This document shows, in pieces, positions 7,772-16,767 of a stretch of 16,767 nucleotides of DNA. The stretch lies in contig NCJR01000074.1 in NCBI GenBank assembly GCA_002282555.1, positions 1 to 16,767 on the forward strand. The letters are read 5' to 3'. The notes beneath the pieces were generated by a model. That model was given only the letters and a program-made list of their open reading frames with translations. It did no database searches and was not told the origin of the DNA. The translations under genes and the position numbers were made by a program. The DNA is from Rhodobacterales bacterium 34-62-10. Lineage in GTDB: Bacteria > Pseudomonadota > Alphaproteobacteria > Rhodobacterales > Rhodobacteraceae. Numbering within the stretch: the stretch's first letter is position 1; each line of letters starts with the position of its first letter.

Positions 7772-8407
7772 TCAGATCTGCATGGCACGGCTCAGGCGTG
7801 CGAGTTCGGCGACGGGATCGGCGGCAGACCAGATTTCCTCTCCCAAGGCGATGAAATCGGTGATCGGGGCAAGGGTGCGGATCAGCTCCTCGGTCAAGGC
7901 GCCTTCGGCCACAACCGGCACTTCGATGATCTCGGACCACCACTCGAAAATGTCCAGATCGGCGCGGCTGCCATCTCCCAACGGGTTCACACCGACAGGA
8001 CCAAAGCTGATGTAATCGGCACCGGCCTCGCCTGCGCTCATGCCCTCGTGACGCTGGATGCCGCAAAATGCACCGACGATGGCATCCGGTCCAAGGTCCT
8101 TGCGGACCTTGCGCACAGAGCGGGCGCCATCGGTCAGATGCACACCGTCCAGCCCCAGCCGTTCAACCATCAGGATATGGCTTTCGATCACAAGCGCCAC
8201 GTCTCGGGCGTGGGTTACCTCGCGCAGCGCATCGGCGGCGCGGGCGACGTTGTCCTCGTCCTTGCTGGCCAGTGCCAGACGCACGCAAGCCACGGCCTGC
8301 GCATCCAGAACGCGGGCCAGAAGATCGGGAAACACCTCCAGGTCAAAGGTCGGCGGGGTGATCAGGTAAAGCTGCGGCTGTTGCGGGGCGTCAGGCGTTT
8401 CGGCCAT
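7772..8407 (-). CDS. ThiE-like (thiamine-phosphate synthase superfamily) protein
   Basis: This 211-residue protein has a TIM-barrel pattern related to ThiE/TenI: LYLITPP at the first strand, DGVHLTDG mid-way, AGADYISFGPVGVN and VPVVAEGAL late. The start ATG (complement of 8405-8407) has AAGGAG 10 nt upstream. It is clearly divergent. The QxRxK motif of true ThiE (strand 2) reads CVRLAL, the metal-binding Asn-Asp before the mid-barrel helix reads Glu-Ser (VIESHILM), HLGQxD reads HLTDG, and the phosphate-binding serine loop reads CGIQRHEG. It may be a paralogue with another substrate or no thiamine-phosphate synthase activity. It is isolated from other thi genes, divergent from trmJ and convergent with olsA. 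Confidence 0.78.
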   Translation of the reverse strand: MAETPDAPQQPQLYLITPPTFDLEVFPDLLARVLDAQAVACVRLALASKDEDNVARAADALREVTHARDVALVIESHILMVERLGLDGVHLTDGARSVRKVRKDLGPDAIVGAFCGIQRHEGMSAGEAGADYISFGPVGVNPLGDGSRADLDIFEWWSEIIEVPVVAEGALTEELIRTLAPITDFIALGEEIWSAADPVAELARLSRAMQI

Positions 8408-8507
8408 GCTGGTCAGGCTCCTTGGATGTCATGGCCGTGTCATATCGGGGATTTGCGGCTTTGACCACCGGGCACGCGCGTGGCTTACCGCTTGGAGACC
8501 GCATCAT

Positions 8508-8528
8508 GCTGGCGTATCACGCGCCAGC
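8508..8528. other. perfect hairpin in the trmJ leader
   Basis: GCTGGCG (8508-8514) and CGCCAGC (8522-8528) form a perfect 7-bp stem with loop TATCACG. It ends 6 bp before the GGAG that serves as ribosome-binding site of trmJ. It lies in the 137-bp divergent gap between the ThiE-like gene and trmJ, where I find no convincing promoter. It may be an operator dyad or a leader stem. Confidence 0.4.
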
Positions 8529-8544
8529 CCTGTCGGAGATGTCC

Positions 8545-9259
8545 ATGCCCAGCCCCACACCCCAGCCTGCCTTTGTCCTTGTGCGCCCCCAGATGGGCGA
8601 GAATATCGGCGCCGCCGCCCGTGCCTACGCGCGCGGTGGCCATGGCCAGCGGCGCGGGGCGGCTTCTGGACGAGGCGCAGTTGCATGACGATCTGCCCGC
8701 AGCACTGTCGGACATGACCTTTACCTTTGCCACCACAGCGCGGGTGCGCGGCTTGACCAAGCCTGTCTACAGCCCTGAGCGGGCGATGGCGCTGGCGGCC
8801 GAAATGGTCGCGCGCGGCGAAAAGGTAGCGGTTCTGTTCGGGCCAGAGCGGGCGGGGCTGGAGAATGAGGATGTGGCACAGGCCAATGCCATCATCTCGG
8901 TCCCTGTGAACCCGGAGTTTCCCAGTCTGAACCTGGCGCAATGCGTGCTGCTGACCGCCTATGAATGGCGGCGGCAGACCGAACTGGTGACCCATGAGGC
9001 GATCGATATGGGCCGGACCGATTGGGCGAATGGCACCGAGGTCGAGGCGTTGGCGCGGCATTACGAGGACCGGCTGGAGCAGGCGGGGTTCTTCTTTCCC
9101 GAGGCCAAGGCCGACAGCATGAAGCTGAACCTGCGCAACCTCTGGAGCCGGATGCGTCTGACGCGGGCCGATGTGCAGATCCTGCACGGCATCCTGCGTC
9201 AAATGGTGCGCTGGAAAGAGCGGGGTCAGGTTCTGGACGATCCGGCCGACAAGCCCTAG
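8545..9259 (+). pseudogene. trmJ: disrupted tRNA/rRNA methyltransferase TrmJ (SPOUT family)
   Basis: TrmJ methylates the ribose of tRNA position 32 using S-adenosylmethionine. The N-terminal piece starts at ATG 8545 (GGAG 6 nt upstream) and reads PAFVLVRPQMGENIGAAARA, the conserved first motif. At about 8622-8630 the similarity jumps to another frame: AVAMASGAGRLLDEAQ and onward to the TGA at 9257-9259. This part includes the SPOUT knot (VLFGPERAGLENEDV; NPEFPSLNLAQCVLLTAYEW). The block that should join them, the second strand and loop (M.NFGL..LRLV.PRDGWP in homologues, about 20-22 residues), is absent, and the frame changes, so the lost DNA should be 3n+2 bases long. As written, the first frame ends after 47 residues at 8688. 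ctaA follows 24 bp later. A sequencing or assembly error cannot be excluded. Confidence 0.8.
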
Positions 9260-9283
9260 GTTCGGCAGCGACAGGAGACGACG

Positions 9284-10432
9284 ATGACCAAGAAACGCGC
9301 GATTTTCGAAGAGGTTGCAACCGGGGCTGAAACACGCCCCACCCCACAGGGCGGGCTGATCGACAGGGGCCATACCGGTGCGCGTGGCGCGATCCGTATT
9401 TGGCTGATGGTGCTCTTTGCGCTTGTGATGGTGATGATCGCCGTGGGCGGTCTGACGCGGCTGACCGATAGCGGCCTGAGCATCACCGAATGGCGTCCGC
9501 TGACGGGGGCGATCCCGCCGCTGAGCCAGGCCGATTGGGAAGCAGAATTTGCCAAATACCAGCAAATTCCGCAGTTCCAGATCCAGAACCGCTGGATGGA
9601 ATTGGAAGATTTCAAATTCATCTACTGGTGGGAATGGGGCCACCGGCAGTTGGGCCGTGTGATCGGTCTGGTCTGGGGGCTTGGTTTCCTTGGCTTTTTG
9701 CTGGCGCGTAAAATCCCGGCAGGCTGGACGCCGCGTCTGCTGTTTATCGGCGCATTGGGCGGGCTGCAGGGCTTTATCGGCTGGTGGATGGTGGCATCCG
9801 GCCTGACAGGGTCGATGACCAGTGTGGCCAGCTACCGTCTGGCGACGCATCTGGGGCTGGCTTTCGTGATCCTTGGCTTTATCGCGTGGTATGTGTTCCA
9901 GTTGGGCCGGTCCGAGCGTGACCTGCTGCAAGCCCGCCGCGCCAAGGAAGGCAAGCTGTTCGGCCTGTCCACGGGCCTCATGCATTTCGCGTTCCTGCAA
10001 ATCTTGCTGGGCGCGCTGGTGGCGGGGATCGACGCAGGCCGCTCCTATACCGATTGGCCGCTGATGGGCGGGCAGATCATCCCGCCCAACCCTTTCATGA
10101 TCGAACCTTTGTGGAAGAATTTCTTCGAGAACCCGGGTCTGGTGCAGTTCATTCACCGTGTGAGCGGTTACCTTCTGTTGGTCTTTGGCGTCGTGGTCTG
10201 GCTGCGCGGGCGGACGAGCGCGCATGAAACCACGCGGTCGGCTTTCAATCTGGTCTTTGTAACGCTGCTGGCGCAGATCGTGCTGGGCATCGTCACAGTG
10301 ATGACCGCGGCACCTTGGGAAATCGCGATTCTGCATCAGGTTCTGGCTGTGATCCTGTGGGTGTTGATCCTGCGGGCGCGCTATCTTGCAGCCTATCCGG
10401 TGGTGACATCGATCCGCGGGGCGCGGGCATGA
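9284..10432 (+). CDS. ctaA: heme A synthase (COX15/CtaA)
   Basis: This 382-residue integral membrane enzyme oxidises the C8 methyl of heme O to formyl, giving heme A for aa3-type cytochrome oxidase. About eight membrane segments can be seen, starting near residues 39-56. The conserved heme-ligand histidines appear in EWGHRQLGR (His120), LATHLGLAF (His189), FIHRVSGY (His291) and ILHQVLA (His351). The COX15-type signatures GLTRLTDSGLSITEW (56-70) and DWPLMGGQIIPP (257-268) are intact. The length and long first loop match alphaproteobacterial COX15 rather than the shorter Bacillus CtaA. The ATG at 9284 has AGGAGA upstream. The stop overlaps the next start as ATGA. Confidence 0.96.
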   Translation: MTKKRAIFEEVATGAETRPTPQGGLIDRGHTGARGAIRIWLMVLFALVMVMIAVGGLTRLTDSGLSITEWRPLTGAIPPLSQADWEAEFAKYQQIPQFQIQNRWMELEDFKFIYWWEWGHRQLGRVIGLVWGLGFLGFLLARKIPAGWTPRLLFIGALGGLQGFIGWWMVASGLTGSMTSVASYRLATHLGLAFVILGFIAWYVFQLGRSERDLLQARRAKEGKLFGLSTGLMHFAFLQILLGALVAGIDAGRSYTDWPLMGGQIIPPNPFMIEPLWKNFFENPGLVQFIHRVSGYLLLVFGVVVWLRGRTSAHETTRSAFNLVFVTLLAQIVLGIVTVMTAAPWEIAILHQVLAVILWVLILRARYLAAYPVVTSIRGARA

Positions 10433-11916
10433 GCAATTCCGCAGGGGCCTTTGACGCGCTGATGGCGCATCAGCGCCAGACCTTTGCGCTGGGGCAGGTG
10501 GCCGGGCGTCTGGGCTGGGATCAGGAAACCATGATGCCGCGCGGGGCTGCTGATCAGCGGTCCGATGAAATGGCCGCGATGGAATCGGTTCTGCATGCGC
10601 GCCGCACCGATCCGCGTGTGGGCGAGTGGCTGGCGGCCATTGATGAGGGCGCGCTGGATGCTGTGGGACGGGCGCAACTGCGCCATATTCGGCGCGGGTT
10701 TGATCGCGCCCGCAAACTGCCCGCTGATCTGGCCGAGGAACTGGCCCGTGTGACCAGCCGCGCACAGGGCCAATGGGCCGAGGCGCGGGCGGCCGAAGAT
10801 GTGCCCGCCTTCCTGCCCGTTCTGGCGCGGATCGTCGATCTGAAGCGGCAGGAAGCGGCGGCGCTGGCCGCAGGCGGCGATCCCTATGACGCGCTTCTGG
10901 ATGACTATGAGCCCGGTGCCAAAGCCACCGATCTTGAGGCGATGTTCACCGCCTTGCGCGACCCTTTGGTTGACTTACGCGCCGCGTGCCTTGCGCAGCC
11001 TATGCCACGCGGCCTTGAGGGGCGGTTTGATGAGGCGGCGCAGATGGAGCTGACGCAGCTTCTGGCGCGGACCTTCGGGTATGATTTCAGCATCGGTCGG
11101 TTGGACAAGGCCGTGCATCCCTTCTCCAGCGGGTCGGGGCGCGACGTGCGGATCACTACGCGGACAAATGCGCATGATCCGTTCAATTGCTTCTATTCTA
11201 CCATCCATGAGGTTGGACATGCCTGCTATGAGCAGGGTATTGACGCGACCTACCTGATGACACCGCTGGGTCAAGGCGTGTCGATGGGCGTGCATGAAAG
11301 CCAAAGCCGCATCTATGAGAACCAGATCGGTCGCAGCCGCGCCTTTACCGGCTGGCTATACGCCCGGATGCGGGACGCATTCGGTGATTTCGGGATCGCG
11401 GATGAGGACGGGTTTTACGCCGCCGTGAACCGCTTGCAGAACGGCTTTATCCGGACCGAGGCGGATGAGGTGCAGTATAACCTGCATGTCATGCTGCGCT
11501 TTGATTTGGAGCTTGCCCTGATTTCAGGTGATCTGGCGGTGGGTGATCTGGAAGCGGCGTGGAACGACCGTTTCAAGGCGGATTTCGGCTTTGTAGTGGA
11601 CAAGCCGTCAAACGGCTGTTTGCAGGATGTGCATTGGTCGGTGGGATTGTTCGGCTATTTCCCGACCTATAGCCTTGGCAATGTCTATGCCGGCTGTCTG
11701 CATCAGGCAATGCGCGCGGCGCTGCCTGATCTGGATGCACAACTGGCGCAGGGCAACACGGCGGGGGCGACGGGTTGGCTGCGCGAGAGCGTGCAGCGCC
11801 ATGGCGGGCTGTTTACCCCGCGCGATGTCATCGCGCAGGCGGCGGGCATGGAGCCGTCCGAGGCGCCGCTTCTGGCCTATCTACAGGACAAGTTCGGCAG
11901 GCTTTACAGTATCTGA
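10429..11916 (+). CDS. M32-family metallocarboxypeptidase (Taq type)
   Basis: This 495-residue cytosolic zinc carboxypeptidase removes C-terminal residues from peptides. The zinc motif is HEVGH (260-264), with the third ligand in HESQSR (Glu290). Other M32 signatures are DYEPG (159-163), VHPFSSG (229-235), DVRITTR (239-245) and YFPTYSLGNVYAGC near the C-terminus. The length is usual (about 500). The ATG at 10429 overlaps the ctaA stop (ATGA), so translation is coupled. A longer frame upstream to 10315 lies inside ctaA and is not supported. It shares no obvious pathway with ctaA; the arrangement is probably an operon of convenience. The stop is 6 bp from that of the convergent small gene. Confidence 0.94.
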   Translation: MSNSAGAFDALMAHQRQTFALGQVAGRLGWDQETMMPRGAADQRSDEMAAMESVLHARRTDPRVGEWLAAIDEGALDAVGRAQLRHIRRGFDRARKLPADLAEELARVTSRAQGQWAEARAAEDVPAFLPVLARIVDLKRQEAAALAAGGDPYDALLDDYEPGAKATDLEAMFTALRDPLVDLRAACLAQPMPRGLEGRFDEAAQMELTQLLARTFGYDFSIGRLDKAVHPFSSGSGRDVRITTRTNAHDPFNCFYSTIHEVGHACYEQGIDATYLMTPLGQGVSMGVHESQSRIYENQIGRSRAFTGWLYARMRDAFGDFGIADEDGFYAAVNRLQNGFIRTEADEVQYNLHVMLRFDLELALISGDLAVGDLEAAWNDRFKADFGFVVDKPSNGCLQDVHWSVGLFGYFPTYSLGNVYAGCLHQAMRAALPDLDAQLAQGNTAGATGWLRESVQRHGGLFTPRDVIAQAAGMEPSEAPLLAYLQDKFGRLYSI

Positions 11917-11922
11917 TCCGGG

Positions 11923-12273
11923 TCAGATCAAAGCCATGCGTTCCGAGCGTTCCGGATCAGGGAAGGGGCGGTAAAGCGCAAATCGCGCCTCGCCCACCAG
12001 CATGTTGACGGCGCGGTAGAGGCTGGCCACATGGTCATCCTTCCGCCCCAACATGCGAAACGCCTGATCCAACTGGGCCAAATCCCGCACCTCAATTTCA
12101 AGCAGGAAGTCGCGGTGGCAATCGGATGCAAGGTTCAGCTTGCGGCGCAAGAGCCGCCAGTTTTCGATCACGCCTTCGGTTTTGAGATGGGTCATCCATT
12201 GGTCGATCGCATTGGCAAAGGCCAAAGCCTTGGCATCATCCTTGAGGTCGATGGAGCAGCTGTAAAGGTTCAT
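11923..12273 (-). CDS. uncharacterised small protein, probably DUF6614-like
   Basis: This is a 116-residue protein starting MNLYSCSIDLKDDAKALAF and ending YRPFPDPERSERMALI. The ATG (complement of 12271-12273) is chosen because ACGGGGA lies 5 nt upstream; a longer frame exists but adds 31 non-conserved residues that run through the gyrA terminator. The pattern of an initial strand, a long helix, a basic loop (RLLRRKLNLAS), a strand (DFLLEIEV) and a second helix suggests a ferredoxin-like dimeric alpha-beta barrel. I recall a Rhodobacteraceae family of this type (DUF6614), but the match is from memory. Function unknown. It lies downstream of gyrA behind a terminator. Confidence 0.75.
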   Translation of the reverse strand: MNLYSCSIDLKDDAKALAFANAIDQWMTHLKTEGVIENWRLLRRKLNLASDCHRDFLLEIEVRDLAQLDQAFRMLGRKDDHVASLYRAVNMLVGEARFALYRPFPDPERSERMALI

Positions 12274-12337
12274 GGCAGTCCCCGTGTGGTTAGGAGGCTG
12301 ACCCTGCAGCAAAGGGATTACCATGCGGTAAAGACGC

Positions 12338-12362
12338 AAAAGGGGGGCTGTCTGCCCCCCTT
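12338..12362 (-). terminator. intrinsic terminator of gyrA
   Basis: Read on the minus strand, AAGGGGGGC (12362-12354) pairs perfectly with GCCCCCCTT (12348-12340). The loop is AGACA, and the 3' arm runs into TTTT. It is located about 55-80 nt past the gyrA stop. Between them lies the repeat element of 12364-12409. Confidence 0.8.
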
Positions 12363-12363
12363 C

Positions 12364-12409
12364 CAAACCCTGCGGGTTTGCCCCCCGAGGATATTTGCTG
12401 CAAGAAGAA
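12364..12409 (-). repeat. 3'-UTR element, copy B (TTCTTCTTG-N4-AAATATCC plus hairpin)
   Basis: On the minus strand, TTCTTCTTG (12409-12401), CAGC and AAATATCC (12396-12389) start exactly 8 nt after the gyrA TAA (12420-12418). A perfect 7-bp hairpin follows: CAAACCC (12380-12374), GCA, GGGTTTG (12370-12364). Copy A after proB has the same 9- and 8-base blocks, the same 4-nt spacing and the same 8-nt distance from its stop codon, but a different hairpin sequence. Confidence 0.65.
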
Positions 12410-12417
12410 GCAGAGTG

Positions 12418-15150
<2,733 letters not shown>

Positions 15151-15176
15151 GTGATTTAACCGCTCTGTCCAGTTTC

Positions 15177-15201
15177 ACTATATCTTGTTGGCCAGACTAT
15201 A
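15177..15201 (-). promoter_or_regulatory. two -10-like TATAGT hexamers upstream of gyrA
   Basis: On the minus strand, TATAGT occurs at 15201-15196 and again at 15182-15177, 19 bp apart and 27-51 bp before the GTG start of gyrA. The -35 candidates are poor (CTGTTA at 17 bp, TTGCAC at 18 bp). Either could be the gyrA -10 element, and a supercoiling-sensitive promoter is plausible, but the evidence is only positional. Confidence 0.3.
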
Positions 15202-15284
15202 ACAGAGGCCGGATATGGGGTGCAATGGCGCAAGCCAACCCCTTTTGGCAACCAGCGCACCAGTCTGCTAACATACTGTTTTTA

Positions 15285-15312
15285 TTGAAAAGTAAATTGA
15301 GTTTGGCATGAT
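15285..15312 (+). promoter_or_regulatory. candidate promoter for usg
   Basis: TTGAAA (15285-15290), a 16-bp spacer and CATGAT (15307-15312) match consensus at 5 of 6 and 4 of 6 positions, in an AT-rich stretch unlike the rest of the window. Just upstream, at 15269-15280, lies TAACATACTGTT, similar to the CtrA-like string near 6000. Confidence 0.35.
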
Positions 15313-15342
15313 TTTCCTATCGAGTCGCGAATGAGGAAAAAC

Positions 15343-15612
15343 ATGCAGGCTTCCGAGACGGAAATGATGCTCAAGGGCTATGGTCTGACGACGGCGGAAT
15401 TCTTCTACCGTATGCCCGATTATCGCAACGTGCTGAACACCTTTGTCTGGCAGGACTATGACCTTGCGCCGGATCATCCGCGCCTGTTCAGGTTCATCGA
15501 CTTCTGGAAGACCGAGATCGAGGGGCCGCTCCATTCCGTGCGCTTTACCCATCGCAAGATGATCAGCCCCGGAGAGTGGCGCCATGTCGTCGGAGAGTTC
15601 CGCCTGCACTGA
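15343..15612 (+). CDS. usg: Usg family protein
   Basis: This 89-residue protein contains EMMLKGYGLTTAEFFYRMPD, FVWQDYDLAPDHPRLFRF and EIEGPLHSV, and ends in GEFRLH. It matches the Usg family, small conserved alphaproteobacterial proteins of unknown function. The start at 15343 is chosen because GAGG (15333-15336) stands 6 nt upstream; the in-frame ATG at 15331 overlaps that site and would add four non-conserved residues. It diverges from gyrA and converges with the YSC84-like gene, with a GC-rich hairpin at 15633-15655 between the two stops. The aromatic and acidic composition suggests a soluble cytosolic protein. Confidence 0.88.
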   Translation: MQASETEMMLKGYGLTTAEFFYRMPDYRNVLNTFVWQDYDLAPDHPRLFRFIDFWKTEIEGPLHSVRFTHRKMISPGEWRHVVGEFRLH

Positions 15613-15632
15613 CAGGCACAGGGCAACGGCCG

Positions 15633-15655
15633 AGGCGCGGGTGATCCCCGCGCCT
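15633..15655. terminator. GC-rich hairpin between convergent usg and YSC84-like genes
   Basis: AGGCGCGGG (15633-15641) pairs perfectly with CCCGCGCCT (15647-15655) around loop TGATC. It lies between the usg stop (15612) and the stop of the minus-strand gene (15666). No T-run is present on either side, so it is at best a weak, possibly two-way terminator or an RNA-end stabiliser. Confidence 0.5.
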
Positions 15656-15665
15656 TGCGATGCGA

Positions 15666-16226
15666 TCAGGGAATGATGCGGGTGTATTTCACGCCTTCCA
15701 GCGTGGCGCCCACCATCAGCCCGGCCTGACCGAAGATCACCGCCACGACGGGCGAGGTCGATGTCGTGGTTTCCGCCCGCAGATTGTCGGCCTGGTCGTT
15801 GATCACATATTCCACATCGGCCCCGGCAGCCCAGCCCGAGGACCGGCGGAAGCGTTGCAGCGCGTCATCGGTCATGAAGAACAGCACATGGGCGAATTGC
15901 TGCGCCCCGATTTGCAGGCCGAAACTGCCCTTGGTGGCCGAATAGTAATCCACCGTCACACCATTCACGCGCAGCGCGCCACGGCCGTAACCGCCCCCAA
16001 AGCCGAAGCCTGCTTCGGTGATCAGCGGCATGATCAACTGACCCACGGATTTGTCGGCCAGATCGCGGGTATTGGGATAGGTGTTGTAGAGGTAGCTCAC
16101 TGTCGCCTCGACCCGGTTGTCGATCACGGCCGATCCGGGGCTGCCGATCCCGTTGCCACAAGCTGCGGTGACGCTCATGCCTGCAAGCGCGCTCAACGTG
16201 AAGGTTCGTCTGCTGATCTGGGTCAT
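15666..16226 (-). CDS. YSC84/SYLF-type lipid-binding exported protein
   Basis: This 186-residue protein starts at the ATG complementary to 16224-16226. A longer frame to 16304 adds a non-conserved leader that would overlap the promoter. The N-terminus MTQISRRTFTLSALAG has the twin-arginine pattern SRRxF, followed by a hydrophobic stretch and TAAC, a non-canonical lipobox, so it is probably exported by Tat and may be lipidated at Cys24. The mature part has the SYLF/YSC84 pattern: LADKSVGQLIMPLITEAGFG, GGGYGRGALRV, then SPVVAVIFGQAGLMVGATLEG and KYTRIIP. SYLF domains bind lipids; the physiological role in bacteria is unknown. A good promoter lies about 65 bp upstream. Confidence 0.82.
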   Translation of the reverse strand: MTQISRRTFTLSALAGMSVTAACGNGIGSPGSAVIDNRVEATVSYLYNTYPNTRDLADKSVGQLIMPLITEAGFGFGGGYGRGALRVNGVTVDYYSATKGSFGLQIGAQQFAHVLFFMTDDALQRFRRSSGWAAGADVEYVINDQADNLRAETTTSTSPVVAVIFGQAGLMVGATLEGVKYTRIIP

Positions 16227-16291
16227 GTAAAATCGCCTGTTTTTATGCTGCTGCCACGTCCGGGTGATTGAATGCCCCCGGTTATGCGCTG

Positions 16292-16320
16292 AATATAGAG
16301 GCAAATCAGCGCGCTGTCAC
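16292..16320 (-). promoter_or_regulatory. strong sigma-70-type promoter of the YSC84-like gene
   Basis: On the minus strand, GTGACA (16320-16315), a 17-bp spacer and TATATT (16297-16292) match the consensus at 5 of 6 positions in each hexamer. This is the best promoter match I see in the window. Transcription would start near 16285 and give a leader of about 60 nt. The remaining gap to hemB (16321-16386) shows no clear terminator for hemB. Confidence 0.6.
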
Positions 16321-16386
16321 CAACTCTTGTGGAGTTTGGCAGTCAGCCTGTCCGCTCCGGCGGGGTTTCGCCCAGCGGGGCCGCGA

Positions 16387-16767
<381 letters not shown>

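Noticed and set aside
8615..8640. Programmed ribosomal frameshift in trmJ
   Set aside because: There is no slippery heptamer, and a conserved block of about 20 residues is missing, which a frameshift would not explain.
8504..10765. Very long minus-strand frame (753 codons) opposite trmJ and ctaA
   Set aside because: It spans several real genes on the other strand; its translation has the low-complexity Pro/Arg/His/Gln pattern of an antisense shadow.

Overview
The window (16,767 bp, GC-rich) reads as chromosomal core sequence from an alphaproteobacterium of the order Rhodobacterales (Roseobacter/Rhodobacter type). The evidence is the gene content and order: rpmA, an acetyltransferase, obgE, proB, proA, a ChpT-like phosphotransferase, a DUF3553 protein, olsB-olsA, a ThiE-like protein, trmJ, ctaA, an M32 carboxypeptidase, gyrA, usg, a YSC84/SYLF-type lipoprotein and hemB. 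Genus assignment is not possible from reading alone. I see no tRNA, rRNA, insertion sequence, prophage or CRISPR array.

Layout. 1-145: the 3' end of an unrecognised gene, then a REP-like palindrome. 287-770: a 49-aa membrane-anchored or secreted small protein, then rpmA and a strong terminator; the usual partner of rpmA, rplU, is not present upstream of it. 1000-5072: acetyltransferase, obgE and proB in one tight transcription unit, followed by proA. 5082-5998: a minus-strand ChpT-like histidine phosphotransferase that converges on proA and starts only 26 bp from the divergent DUF3553 gene. 6090-7767: the ornithine-lipid pair olsB-olsA, overlapping by 4 bp. 7772-8407: a minus-strand ThiE-like gene. 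8545-11916: a broken trmJ, then ctaA and an M32 metallocarboxypeptidase with a 4-bp overlap. 11923-15150: a small uncharacterised protein and gyrA, both minus. 15285-16226: usg (+) and a YSC84-like Tat/lipoprotein (-). 16387-16767: the C-terminal part of hemB (-), which runs off the window.

The genes are mainly housekeeping: translation and ribosome assembly (rpmA, obgE, trmJ), proline synthesis (proB, proA), membrane lipid (olsB, olsA), heme and cytochrome oxidase (hemB, ctaA) and DNA topology (gyrA). I do not see a new multi-gene system. The unusual points are local. (1) The ChpT-like protein carries an in-frame 34-residue tandem duplication; its two copies differ at 21 of 102 bases but only 4 residues. 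(2) trmJ has lost a conserved block and its reading frame. (3) A 3'-UTR element, TTCTTCTTG-N4-AAATATCC plus a hairpin, starts exactly 8 nt after the TAA of both proB and gyrA. (4) rplU is missing next to rpmA. (5) A CtrA-like box lies upstream of olsB, near the chpT-like gene. (6) The ThiE-like protein lacks the usual active-site signatures.
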